Shown here one piece after another: positions 1 to 7,716 of a DNA stretch of 12,917 nt. Numbering within the stretch: position 1 is the stretch's first letter; the number at the start of each line of letters is the position of its first letter. Location: NCBI GenBank assembly GCA_937891895.1, contig CALATN010000191.1, positions 1-12,917 of the forward strand, in the 5' to 3' direction. Both the position numbers and the translations under genes were made by a program. Origin of the DNA: an uncultured Clostridia bacterium. Its GTDB lineage: Bacteria; Bacillota; Clostridia; Oscillospirales; Ruminococcaceae. The notes under the pieces were generated by a model. The model was not told the origin of the DNA. It was given only the letters and a program-made list of their open reading frames with translations, and did no database searches.

Positions 1-2
1 GT

Positions 3-39
3 CTGGGGAATAACCTTTCCTCAGAAAGGTTTTCCCCAG
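3..39. terminator. Long hairpin at left edge, possible terminator of the rubredoxin operon
   Basis: An inverted repeat has arms 3-18 and 25-39, pairing 15 bases with one bulged T at 11 and a six-base loop. Immediately beside it, 39-50 is a second short palindrome (GTGGGTTCCCAC). It lies 32 bases after the stop of the minus-strand rubredoxin gene, so a transcription terminator is plausible. No T-run is visible because the window ends, so a dispersed hairpin repeat is an equal possibility. Confidence 0.45.
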
Positions 40-70
40 TGGGTTCCCACAATCCTCGCTAAATTATAAT

Positions 71-229
71 TTATTCCTCGCTGAACATATCCTTGCCGAC
101 GCCGCAGAGGGGGCATTCGAAATCTTCGGGGAGATCCTCAAACTTTGTGCCCGGAGCGATACCAAGCTCAGGTGCACCTGCTTCCTCGTCGTAAACCCAG
201 CCGCAAGCGTCGCATACATACTTTTTCAT
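71..229 (-). CDS. Rubredoxin, 52 aa
   Basis: This small cytoplasmic electron carrier binds a single iron through four cysteines. The translated 52 residues begin MKKYVCDACGWVYDEEAG and contain the two classical rubredoxin knuckles, CDACG at residues 6-10 and CPLCG at 39-43, with the usual long spacer holding Gly-Trp-Val-Tyr-Asp and Pro-Gly-Thr elements. Length and motif spacing are standard for the family. The ATG at 229-227 is preceded by a clear AAGGAGG site. The gene starts 23 bases after the stop of the flavodiiron protein gene and has no promoter of its own that I can see, so the two are probably co-transcribed. Rubredoxin is a known electron donor to flavodiiron proteins, so it probably feeds its neighbour, although that protein also carries its own rubredoxin domain. 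The family call is firm; the partner is inferred. Confidence 0.95.
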   Translation of the reverse strand: MKKYVCDACGWVYDEEAGAPELGIAPGTKFEDLPEDFECPLCGVGKDMFSEE

Positions 230-252
230 AATAGTTTCCTCCTTAAATTTGG

Positions 253-2043
253 TTATTGAATTGGCTCAAAATCCGCCGCACCGTGTTTGCAGAGCGGACA
301 GATGTAGTCCTCGGGAAGTGTGTCGCCTTCATAGATGAAGCCGCAGATTGTGCAGACAAAGCCCTTCTTGCCCTCGGTCTGTGGCTTTGGCTTCACGTTT
401 TCGTGGTAGTAAGCGTAAGTCATTGACGGGTCGTCGTTGATAACTCTTGCTTCGGTAATTTCGCAGATGAACATACCGTGTGTGTCAAGGTCAACATACT
501 GAACAACCTCAAGGGACATAAAGGAATTGATATGTCTTGGCAGGAATACCAGTCCGTTGTCGGAACGAAGCGGCTCACAGCCCTCAAACTTGTCGGTATT
601 GCGTCCGCTCTGGAAGCCGAATTTCTCGAACACGCTGAACGGTGCGCTTGTTGACAGGCAGTTCACGTTCATCTTCTTTGTCTGATTGATAACGTGGTAG
701 GAATAATTCGCCTTGTTGATTGTTACGGCAACCCTGTTAGGTGAGTCGGTAAGCTGTGTAACGGTGTTTACGATAAGTCCGTTGTCCTTTTCGCCGTCGT
801 TTGAGGTTACAACATAAAGACCGTAGCCGATATTTGTGAGAGCAGAAAGATTATTCTTGTCAGCGGTAGAGTCCTGCTGAGCAAGGTATTCCACGCAAAG
901 CTCGTCAGCAAGTGCTTCAAGCTGTGCGGAACTTTCCTCATTGAGAGCGGAAAGAATTCTTACCGTGTTTTCGCAGAACTTCAGGTTCTTACTCTTTTCG
1001 AACATACCCTTCATAACCTTTGCGGCGAGAGGTGCCCAGCTTCCGTTTTCGATAAACGCAACGGTTCTGTTCTGGAAATTACGTTCGGTAAGGTGGGTGA
1101 TGAACTGGTGCATAAACGGGAAGATTTCAGCGTTGTAAGTTGTTGTCGCAAGAACAAGCTTGCCGTAACGGAAAGCGTCCTCAACAGCCTCAGCCATATC
1201 GCAGCGTGCAAGGTCGTTTACAACAACATTCGGGCAGCCCTTTGCCTTCAGCTTTTCAGCAAGCTGCATAACAGCCTTCTTTGTGTTGCCGTAAACAGAG
1301 GTGTACGCAATCACGATGCCTTCGGACTCAATGCCGTAGCTTGACCATGTATTGTAAAGGTTGATGTAGTAGCCGAGATTTTCCTTCAAAATCGGACCGT
1401 GGAGAGGACATATAATCTGAATGTCAAGTCCTGCCGCCTTTTTAAGCAATGCCTGCACCTGTGCACCGTACTTGCCCACAATGCCGATGTAGTAGCGTCT
1501 TGCCTCGCAAGCCCAATCTTCTTCAACATCAAGAGCGCCGAACTTTCCGAAGCCGTCAGCAGAGAAAAGCACCTTGTCCTTGCTGTCGTAAGTAACGATA
1601 ACCTCAGGCCAGTGCACCATAGGAGCTGTAACAAAAGTGAGGACGTGTTCACCGAGATTTAGTGTGTCCCCTTCGCCCACAACTATTCTTCCGTCGGTAA
1701 AATCCGTGCCGAAAAACTGCTTCATCATAGCGAAAGCTTTTGCGGAGGAAACAATTTTTGCGGAAGGGTAGGTCTTGATGAAATTCATAATGTTTGCAGA
1801 GTGGTCAGGCTCCATATGCTGAACAACAAGGTAGTCAGGCTGTCTGCCTGCGAGAGCTTTCTTGATGTTGTCGAGCCATTGGTGAGTGAAGTTCACATCA
1901 ACAGTATCCATAACCGCAACCTTGTCATCGAGAATTACGTATGAGTTGTAAGCCATACCGTTGGGCACAACGTACTGACCCTCGAAAAGGTCGATGTTAT
2001 GGTCGTTTACGCCGACATAGATGATGTCCTTTGTGATGTTCAT
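253..2043 (-). CDS. Flavodiiron protein with flavin reductase and rubredoxin domains, 596 aa
   Basis: Family knowledge: flavodiiron proteins reduce O2 to water (or NO to N2O) in the cytoplasm of anaerobes. The modules are visible in order. First is a metallo-beta-lactamase-like diiron domain (about 1-245) with ligands H76, E78, D80 and H81 in HMEPDH, then H144, D163 and H215. Second is a flavodoxin FMN domain (about 243-395) with the phosphate loop TSVYGNT at 248-254. Third is a flavin-reductase-like domain (about 397-555). Last is a C-terminal rubredoxin with Cys pairs at 564/567 and 582/585, whose spacer is about 15 residues shorter than in the separate rubredoxin next door. Plain FprA is about 400 aa; here the electron-input chain is fused on, so it may take electrons from NAD(P)H or rubredoxin. 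The ATG at 2043 has an AAGGAGG site and a good promoter upstream. All diiron ligands are intact. O2 versus NO preference cannot be judged from sequence. Confidence 0.95.
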   Translation of the reverse strand: MNITKDIIYVGVNDHNIDLFEGQYVVPNGMAYNSYVILDDKVAVMDTVDVNFTHQWLDNIKKALAGRQPDYLVVQHMEPDHSANIMNFIKTYPSAKIVSSAKAFAMMKQFFGTDFTDGRIVVGEGDTLNLGEHVLTFVTAPMVHWPEVIVTYDSKDKVLFSADGFGKFGALDVEEDWACEARRYYIGIVGKYGAQVQALLKKAAGLDIQIICPLHGPILKENLGYYINLYNTWSSYGIESEGIVIAYTSVYGNTKKAVMQLAEKLKAKGCPNVVVNDLARCDMAEAVEDAFRYGKLVLATTTYNAEIFPFMHQFITHLTERNFQNRTVAFIENGSWAPLAAKVMKGMFEKSKNLKFCENTVRILSALNEESSAQLEALADELCVEYLAQQDSTADKNNLSALTNIGYGLYVVTSNDGEKDNGLIVNTVTQLTDSPNRVAVTINKANYSYHVINQTKKMNVNCLSTSAPFSVFEKFGFQSGRNTDKFEGCEPLRSDNGLVFLPRHINSFMSLEVVQYVDLDTHGMFICEITEARVINDDPSMTYAYYHENVKPKPQTEGKKGFVCTICGFIYEGDTLPEDYICPLCKHGAADFEPIQ

Positions 2044-2077
2044 TTGTATTCCTCCTTAAAAAAGCTGATTTAAGTAA

Positions 2078-2106
2078 ATTATATACTATTATTATAAAAA
2101 AGTAAA
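2078..2106 (-). promoter_or_regulatory. Sigma-A type promoter for flavodiiron protein/rubredoxin operon
   Basis: Reading the minus strand, TTTACT (2106-2101) is followed after 17 bases by a perfect TATAAT (2083-2078). This lies 35 bases before the start codon, with AAGGAGG between. The very AT-rich surroundings fit a constitutive housekeeping promoter. No operator repeat was recognised. Confidence 0.75.
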
Positions 2107-2214
2107 GAGTAAAATCATTCCTGTTGTATAAATTTACCGATTGGTTGCTGTATATTGTTTATCTTATGGTTTTATTATAACCGCTTCTCGCAGAAATTTC
2201 CGTGACTTTGTCAC

Positions 2215-2240
2215 AAAAAATCCCCCCGAAACAAGGGGGT
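2215..2240 (-). terminator. Intrinsic terminator ending the ABC exporter operon
   Basis: On the minus strand a CCCCC/GGGGG stem with a seven-base loop (TTGTTTC) is followed within two bases by TTTTTT. It sits 24 bases after the stop of the last ABC gene, the expected place for the end of the long minus-strand operon. Confidence 0.85.
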
Positions 2241-2264
2241 ACCCTGAATCGGAGAGATTTAATA

Positions 2265-4088
2265 TCAAGCATATATAGATGCGCAATATTTTTCTGCCTG
2301 AACGTTCCACATTTCTGCGTAAGTTCCGCCGCTTGCAAGAAGCTCGCTGTGTGTTCCGCTTTCGGCAATTGAGCCGTTTTCAAGCAGGATAATTCGGTCA
2401 GCGTCCTTTGTTGTGGAAAGGCGGTGAGAAATAAGGATAACCGCCTGATTTTCTGCATTGTCAAGCATACTCTTGTTGAGTCGGTATTCAGCAATCGGGT
2501 CAAGGGCTGAGCTTGGTTCATCGAGGATTGCAATCGGCATATCACGCATAAACATTCTGGCAATTGCCGCCTTCTGTCCCTCGCCGCCTGAAAGCATTGT
2601 TCCCTCCTCGGAAAATTCCTTGGTGAGCTCGGTGTCAATGCCTTTTTCAAGGGCTGCAAGCTTGCTTCCGAAATCTGCTCTTTCAAGGGCTTCAACAATT
2701 TTTCCACTGTCGCTTTCAGCAACAAAATCAGTCTTTACGTTTTCAGCAAGGCTTGCGCCGTAAATCTGAAAATCCTGGAATACGGCACCGATTTTTTCTC
2801 GGTAAGCCTTTGTGTCAAGTTTGCGTATGTCAACTCCACCGAAAAGAATTTCTCCCTCGGTTACGTCGTAAAGCCGCATAATAAGCTTTATCAGCGTGGA
2901 CTTACCCGCTCCGTTTTCACCAACAAGAGCAAGCTTCTCACCTTTTCGGATTGTCATACTTACGTTGCGCAAAACATACTTCTCGCTGTCCTTATACTTG
3001 AAGCTGACATTGCGAAGTTCAAGGGTGCAGTCATTTTCGGGAACGGGAACTTCACCTTTACAGCCCTCAATGTTGATTTCATAGTCCATAAAGCGGCGGA
3101 ATTTTTCAGCATACTGTCCAACATTCTGAAAATCAACGAGAGCGTAGTTCATCTGGTCAAGCTGACTCTTGATTAAGTTTGTTGCGTTTTTCAGGGACGC
3201 AACCTCGCCGAGCTGAATGGATTTCTTTTCGATTGCAAGGTATGCAAGATAAACAGGAACAGCGTAGAACTGACAAAGCGTGAACACGCAAATCCAGTTG
3301 ATAAGTGTCGGCGGAAGAATTCTCAGCGAGTATTTCAGCGCCATTTTTCTTTCCTCGGCAATAGCCTCGTCGTACTGCTCCATAAGTGCTTCTTCAATGC
3401 CGGTCAGCTTGATTTCCTTTGCGTACTCAGGCTGATAGAATACACGCTTTGAGTAGTCAGCCTTTCTTCCGATACGCTGCTTTTCAAGGTTATATTCGTA
3501 CTCAAGCTTGGTAATTCTGAAACGTGTCAGAATGTTGATAACGAAGCCGATTACAGGAAAAATTGCCACAACAGGATTGAGTGTGATAATCATTGTTCCC
3601 GAAACAGCCATTGCAACCACGGTGGAAATAATACTTGCGGCGCTCATAATCGCTTTCTTGCACATCTCCTCGGACTGTGAAGCGGCAATGATGAAATCAT
3701 CAAAATATTCGGGAATGTCGTAGCATTTCAAGTCCATCAGCTGTGCCTTTTCCATAAGTTCACGCTGTACCTTGCCCGTGAAGCCGACCATTTTCGTCCA
3801 GAAATAATTTTCAAGATAACGGAAAATTATCATTCGTACAACGTGCAGGGAAAACATAACCGCAAGTATTTTTATCACGCTGATTACGTCAGCAGTTGTG
3901 GTAAAAACATTGATGATTTCCATAAGCAGGAACGTGTCAATAAATGCGCCTATACCTCTGAAAACGCACTGGCTCACGATGTAGGAAAGTGGCAGCTTTT
4001 TGTCGTGACGAAGTGCATATTTCACAACATAAAACACGTTGGAAATGAGCCGTTTCATACTGATTTTGTCCTTCTTTTCCTTACTCAT
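2265..4088 (-). CDS. ABC exporter half-transporter (TMD-NBD fusion), fourth of four, 607 aa
   Basis: This is a membrane exporter half-transporter with an N-terminal six-helix membrane domain (hydrophobic runs near 32-60, 68-90, 148-190 and 258-286) and a C-terminal ATPase. ATPase motifs are Walker A GENGAGKS at 390-397, Q438, signature LSGGEGQ at 499-505, Walker B with D523 and catalytic E524, and switch H555. All are canonical, so the ATPase should be active. There is no N-terminal peptidase domain. I chose the ATG at 4088 because it has a GGAGGTG site and forms an ATGA overlap with the stop of the preceding ABC gene; the frame stays open upstream to 4133, inside that gene, without a ribosome site. 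The overlap implies translational coupling with the third ABC gene and probable heterodimerisation. The substrate is unknown. It is the last gene before the terminator at 2215-2240. Confidence 0.93.
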   Translation of the reverse strand: MSKEKKDKISMKRLISNVFYVVKYALRHDKKLPLSYIVSQCVFRGIGAFIDTFLLMEIINVFTTTADVISVIKILAVMFSLHVVRMIIFRYLENYFWTKMVGFTGKVQRELMEKAQLMDLKCYDIPEYFDDFIIAASQSEEMCKKAIMSAASIISTVVAMAVSGTMIITLNPVVAIFPVIGFVINILTRFRITKLEYEYNLEKQRIGRKADYSKRVFYQPEYAKEIKLTGIEEALMEQYDEAIAEERKMALKYSLRILPPTLINWICVFTLCQFYAVPVYLAYLAIEKKSIQLGEVASLKNATNLIKSQLDQMNYALVDFQNVGQYAEKFRRFMDYEINIEGCKGEVPVPENDCTLELRNVSFKYKDSEKYVLRNVSMTIRKGEKLALVGENGAGKSTLIKLIMRLYDVTEGEILFGGVDIRKLDTKAYREKIGAVFQDFQIYGASLAENVKTDFVAESDSGKIVEALERADFGSKLAALEKGIDTELTKEFSEEGTMLSGGEGQKAAIARMFMRDMPIAILDEPSSALDPIAEYRLNKSMLDNAENQAVILISHRLSTTKDADRIILLENGSIAESGTHSELLASGGTYAEMWNVQAEKYCASIYA

Positions 4089-5890
4089 ACCGACACCTCC
4101 TCTGCTAAGTAATTCTGTGCCTGAAGCTTCCACATTTCCGCGTATTTTCCGTTAAGCGCCATAAGCTCAGCGTGGCTGCCCTGCTCAATGACAGTACCGT
4201 GCTCAAACATATATATACGGTCAGCGTCACGGGTTGCGGAAAGACGGTGGGAAATGAAGATAACCGTTTCGCCGTCAGTTGCGGTAAGCATATTCTTGTA
4301 CATATTATATTCGGCAATGGGGTCAAGTGCCGAGCTTGGCTCGTCAAGGATAACAATGTCAGGCTTTCGTGCGAAAACTCTTGCAATTGCAATCTTCTGT
4401 GCTTCACCGCCTGAAAGTCCCATACCGTTTTCGTCAAATTCCTTTGTAACCATTGTGTCAATGCCATTTTCAAGGCTGTCAAGCTTTTCACCAAATTGTG
4501 CCTTGCGGAGTGAGTCCTCAACAAGTTTTCTTTCCTCGTCATTCTTAGGCTTGCGCATAAGCACGTTGTGGGAAAGCGGAAGTGCGAACACCTGTAAATC
4601 CTGGAATACCGTACCGAAACGGCGGTGCAATGATTTAGGCTCGTACCTTGACGTATCCTCGCCGCTGATTTTTATAGCCCCCTCAGTAGGATTGTAAAGT
4701 CCCATAATCAGCTTTACAAGAGTTGTCTTACCTGCGCCGTTGTGACCGACAATGGCAATTTTCTCGCCCTTGCGGATTGAGATGTTTACGTCGTGGAGAG
4801 TTGCCTTTTCTGCACCCTCATAGGTGAAGCTCATATCCTTGATTTCAATGTCGGAAAGATTTTTCGCCTTGATAAGTTCGCTTGCGTTGGTCTTAGGCAC
4901 GTAGGAAAGAAATTCACGGAGATTGCTTACGAATGCACTTTCCTTTGCAAGAGCAACTATAAGCTCAACCGCGTCCGAAGTTCTCCACGAAAGCGTGCTG
5001 AGAGCGGGTATCATAGCAATGTAAGCCGCCGTCTGCACCTCGCCCTCGTTAAGCACGAAAGCTATGTAAAGATACGGCAGAATGGTTGACAAAACATTGT
5101 AGATAATCCACTTCAAGGGCTCGATAATACAAAGCTTTCTGCGGATTTTGCGTGTACGCTCCTCCATTTCCTCGTAAGCCTTTTCGTGACGGGAGAGGAG
5201 CAACTTTCCGATACCGAAAAGGCGAAGTTCAGCCGCATATTTCTTTTCGTAGAATACACGCTTTGCATAGCCGCCGATACGTCCGTCACGGGTGTTGGAC
5301 ATATCAAGTGAATAGTAGAGGTCGCCCTCCTTCTTGCCGAAAAGCATTGAAACCGCAACCATCGGCACAATGAAAATCAGCAGCACAGGGTCAACGTCTG
5401 CAACTATGATTGTTGCCGCAATTACCGAGGCTATGCCTGCAACAAGGTATGCGGAGTAGTAGAGAATGGTGCTTCCTCTCCACTGACACTCGTTCAGCGC
5501 ACGGGTGTACTTGTCGTAAAAATCGGGACGCTCAAACTCGGCGTATTCCATTGAAATTGACTTGCGTATAACACGCTTGTAGAAATCCTGATACATCTTC
5601 GGCAGAAACTGCTTTTCACAAAGCTGATGAATTGCCGCCGTGATGTGGATACAGATGTGACCGATACACATTGCCCCAACGAATGAAGCAAGTGCCGTAA
5701 AGGGAGTTTTGTTTTCGATTGCAACATAAATCCACTCTGTCAGATATACCGAAAATATTGTCCAGAACACGTTCTCGTTGAATTCCTTGATAAACGTGTA
5801 GATAACGTAGCCCTTACTGCCCCGCCACAATATTTTCAGCATATACATTACATTCGACAGAGAGGAATGCTTTGGTTTTTCTTTTGTCAT
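4085..5890 (-). CDS. ABC exporter half-transporter (TMD-NBD fusion), third of four, 601 aa
   Basis: It has the same architecture as its neighbours: a membrane domain (helices near 27-50, 66-88, 143-186 and 259-300), then an ATPase with Walker A GHNGAGKT at 382-389, Q430, signature LSGGEAQ at 492-498, Walker B D516/E517 and H548. In the intracellular part of the membrane domain it shares with the other three an F-Y-D-K-Y element near 124-128 and a K-R-V-F-Y...Y-A-A-E-L-R-L element near 210-224. The ATG at 5890 was preferred over an upstream in-frame start at 5956 because AAGGAGG stands eight bases before it, and because the longer version would begin inside the preceding gene. It starts 35 bases after the second ABC gene and ends in an ATGA overlap with the fourth, its likely partner. 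The substrate is not determinable. Confidence 0.93.
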   Translation of the reverse strand: MTKEKPKHSSLSNVMYMLKILWRGSKGYVIYTFIKEFNENVFWTIFSVYLTEWIYVAIENKTPFTALASFVGAMCIGHICIHITAAIHQLCEKQFLPKMYQDFYKRVIRKSISMEYAEFERPDFYDKYTRALNECQWRGSTILYYSAYLVAGIASVIAATIIVADVDPVLLIFIVPMVAVSMLFGKKEGDLYYSLDMSNTRDGRIGGYAKRVFYEKKYAAELRLFGIGKLLLSRHEKAYEEMEERTRKIRRKLCIIEPLKWIIYNVLSTILPYLYIAFVLNEGEVQTAAYIAMIPALSTLSWRTSDAVELIVALAKESAFVSNLREFLSYVPKTNASELIKAKNLSDIEIKDMSFTYEGAEKATLHDVNISIRKGEKIAIVGHNGAGKTTLVKLIMGLYNPTEGAIKISGEDTSRYEPKSLHRRFGTVFQDLQVFALPLSHNVLMRKPKNDEERKLVEDSLRKAQFGEKLDSLENGIDTMVTKEFDENGMGLSGGEAQKIAIARVFARKPDIVILDEPSSALDPIAEYNMYKNMLTATDGETVIFISHRLSATRDADRIYMFEHGTVIEQGSHAELMALNGKYAEMWKLQAQNYLAEEVSV

Positions 5891-5925
5891 AAATACCTCC
5901 TTAAATGTTAAGATTGATAAACGAA

Positions 5926-7716
5926 TTACAGATACTGTCCCGCCTGAACACGCCACATTTCAGCGTATTTGCCCTTTCGTTCAAGAAGTTCAGCGTGACT
6001 GCCTTCCTCGATAATTCTGCCTTTTTCAAGCATATAGATACGGTCGGCAATTCTTGTTGTTGAGAGTCTGTGAGAGATGAACACAACCGATTTGTTTTCC
6101 GCTGCGGTAAGCATTGAGTGATTGAGATGATACTCAGCAATCGGGTCGAGCGCAGAGCTTGGCTCGTCAAGGATAATCAGGTTAGCGTCCTTGTAGAACA
6201 CACGGGCAACCGCAAGCTTCTGTCCCTCGCCGCCCGAAAGGTTCACGCCGTCCTCCTCAAACTCTGTGGTAAGATTTGTTTCAAGTCCACATTCAAGTGT
6301 TTCAAGACGTTCTGCAAAACCGCTTTTTTCAATGGCTTTTACAACGTCCTCGTCATTGCCCTTTTCCGCAAAGTCAAGCAGTACGTTCTCCTTTACTGTT
6401 GCGGCAAAAATCTTGAAGTCCTGGAATACAGTTCCTATCTTGCGGCGGTATTCCTCAATGTCGTATTCCTTGATATTAACGCCGTCAAGGAGAATTTCGC
6501 CCTCATTCGGGTCGTAAAGGCGCATAATAAGCTTGATAAGCGTTGTCTTTCCTGCACCGTTGTAGCCTACAATAGCAATTTTGCTGTACGGGTCAAGCTT
6601 CATACTTACGTTGTTGAGAATGTAACCGTCCTTTTCGTTGTAGCCGAAAGAAACATTGCGAAGCTCAATTTCCGTAGGCTTTTCGGGAAGAGGCTTCTTG
6701 TCCGTGCTGAGAATTTTCGGCTCAATTTCAAGAAAATTCTTCATCTTCTGAACATACATACTAATTTCTTCCATTTTCGGGAACACGTCGGAAAACTGTC
6801 TCATACGGTTCTTCATTCGGTTTGCCGTACCACGCATTACCGCAACATTACTGTAGGAAATTCTGTGAAGCACTGCCGCACAGTACACAAGGTACACCAT
6901 ATACACCACATCTATAAGGAAATTGTTGCAGATATAGTCCTTGAGAAGCTGTAAGCCGAAACGCTTGCCTGCATTTTTCTTGTCAATTGCAAGCACCTTG
7001 TCGTTGGTTTCGTCAAAGTCTTTAAGCAACTCGTCGGAAACCTCAGTGTTGAGACGGACTTCCTTTGCATAGTCATTAAGATAGAACACACGATTTACAT
7101 AACCAAGCTTGCGTTCGTGCGGGTTTTTCTCGTTGCGGATAAGGAAATTAAGCTTGTTCAGAGCCTTGCCTGCCCATAAGGAAGCGGCAAAGGATACGGC
7201 AATAAAAATGAAGGAAACGGGGTCGTTGCCGATAAAGAATGCGCCTGACAGCACGATAGAAACAAGTCCCGTGCAGAGGTTTGTAATAAGCGTAAATATA
7301 CGTCCTATCTGATTATCCACCTCGGAAACAGACAGCACATAATCGTTGTAGAATTCGGGATTATCGTAACATTCAAGGTCAATTTCCTTTGCCTTGTCAA
7401 ACATCATCTGCTTTATCGCCTGCTTGATTTTAGGCTGTGCCTTCTGTTGTAATTTCTGATAGAGGAACGCATTAAAAAGCAGTCCCAGCACTACAAACGC
7501 AAGAAGTGACAACAGGAAAATTGCCGCTGTTTTAAAGGGTCTGCCGAACTCTGCGCACTCTAAAACAAAGTTGAGCGCCAGCGTAAATTCAAGGAATACA
7601 ACAAGCTCATTTCGTATTGCCTCAATTATGTAACAGACCATATATGCGGGAGCGGCCTTGTAACAGATTTTAAACAACCACAGGTTGTCAGCTAACAGCG
7701 TTTTGAATTTATTCAT
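5926..7716 (-). CDS. ABC exporter half-transporter (TMD-NBD fusion), second of four, 596 aa
   Basis: This is an inner-membrane ABC exporter subunit. Hydrophobic helices fall near 22-50, 63-86, 140-185 and 260-285. The ATPase carries Walker A GYNGAGKT at 384-391, Q432, signature LSGGEGQ at 493-499, Walker B D517/E518 and switch H549, all intact. The membrane domain shows the group's shared FYNDY (122-126) and NRVFYLNDYAKEVRL (208-222) elements. Its ATG at 7716 overlaps the stop codon of the first ABC gene by four bases (ATGA), so translation is probably coupled and the two products likely form one heterodimer. The NBD and the C-terminal tail (GKYAEMWRVQAGQYL) align closely with the fourth ABC gene, suggesting duplication. 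The general class includes peptide, bacteriocin and drug exporters; nothing visible here tells which. Confidence 0.93.
   Translation of the reverse strand: MNKFKTLLADNLWLFKICYKAAPAYMVCYIIEAIRNELVVFLEFTLALNFVLECAEFGRPFKTAAIFLLSLLAFVVLGLLFNAFLYQKLQQKAQPKIKQAIKQMMFDKAKEIDLECYDNPEFYNDYVLSVSEVDNQIGRIFTLITNLCTGLVSIVLSGAFFIGNDPVSFIFIAVSFAASLWAGKALNKLNFLIRNEKNPHERKLGYVNRVFYLNDYAKEVRLNTEVSDELLKDFDETNDKVLAIDKKNAGKRFGLQLLKDYICNNFLIDVVYMVYLVYCAAVLHRISYSNVAVMRGTANRMKNRMRQFSDVFPKMEEISMYVQKMKNFLEIEPKILSTDKKPLPEKPTEIELRNVSFGYNEKDGYILNNVSMKLDPYSKIAIVGYNGAGKTTLIKLIMRLYDPNEGEILLDGVNIKEYDIEEYRRKIGTVFQDFKIFAATVKENVLLDFAEKGNDEDVVKAIEKSGFAERLETLECGLETNLTTEFEEDGVNLSGGEGQKLAVARVFYKDANLIILDEPSSALDPIAEYHLNHSMLTAAENKSVVFISHRLSTTRIADRIYMLEKGRIIEEGSHAELLERKGKYAEMWRVQAGQYL

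Noticed and set aside
2202..2214. GTGAC-TTT-GTCAC palindrome after the ABC terminator
   Set aside because: A five-base stem with a three-base loop lies downstream of the T-run of a good terminator; too weak to call as a separate signal.
4089..4133. Upstream start of the fourth ABC gene
   Set aside because: It is inside the third ABC gene; the ATG at 4088 has GGAGGTG and gives the same ATGA overlap as genes 1/2.
5891..5956. Upstream start of the third ABC gene
   Set aside because: It would begin within the coding end of the second ABC gene and lacks a ribosome site; the ATG at 5890 has AAGGAGG and a normal N-terminus.
6118..6954. 278-codon plus-strand open frame
   Set aside because: It is antisense to the second ABC gene, which has complete motifs on the minus strand; its translation shows no recognisable domain and it has no promoter or ribosome site.
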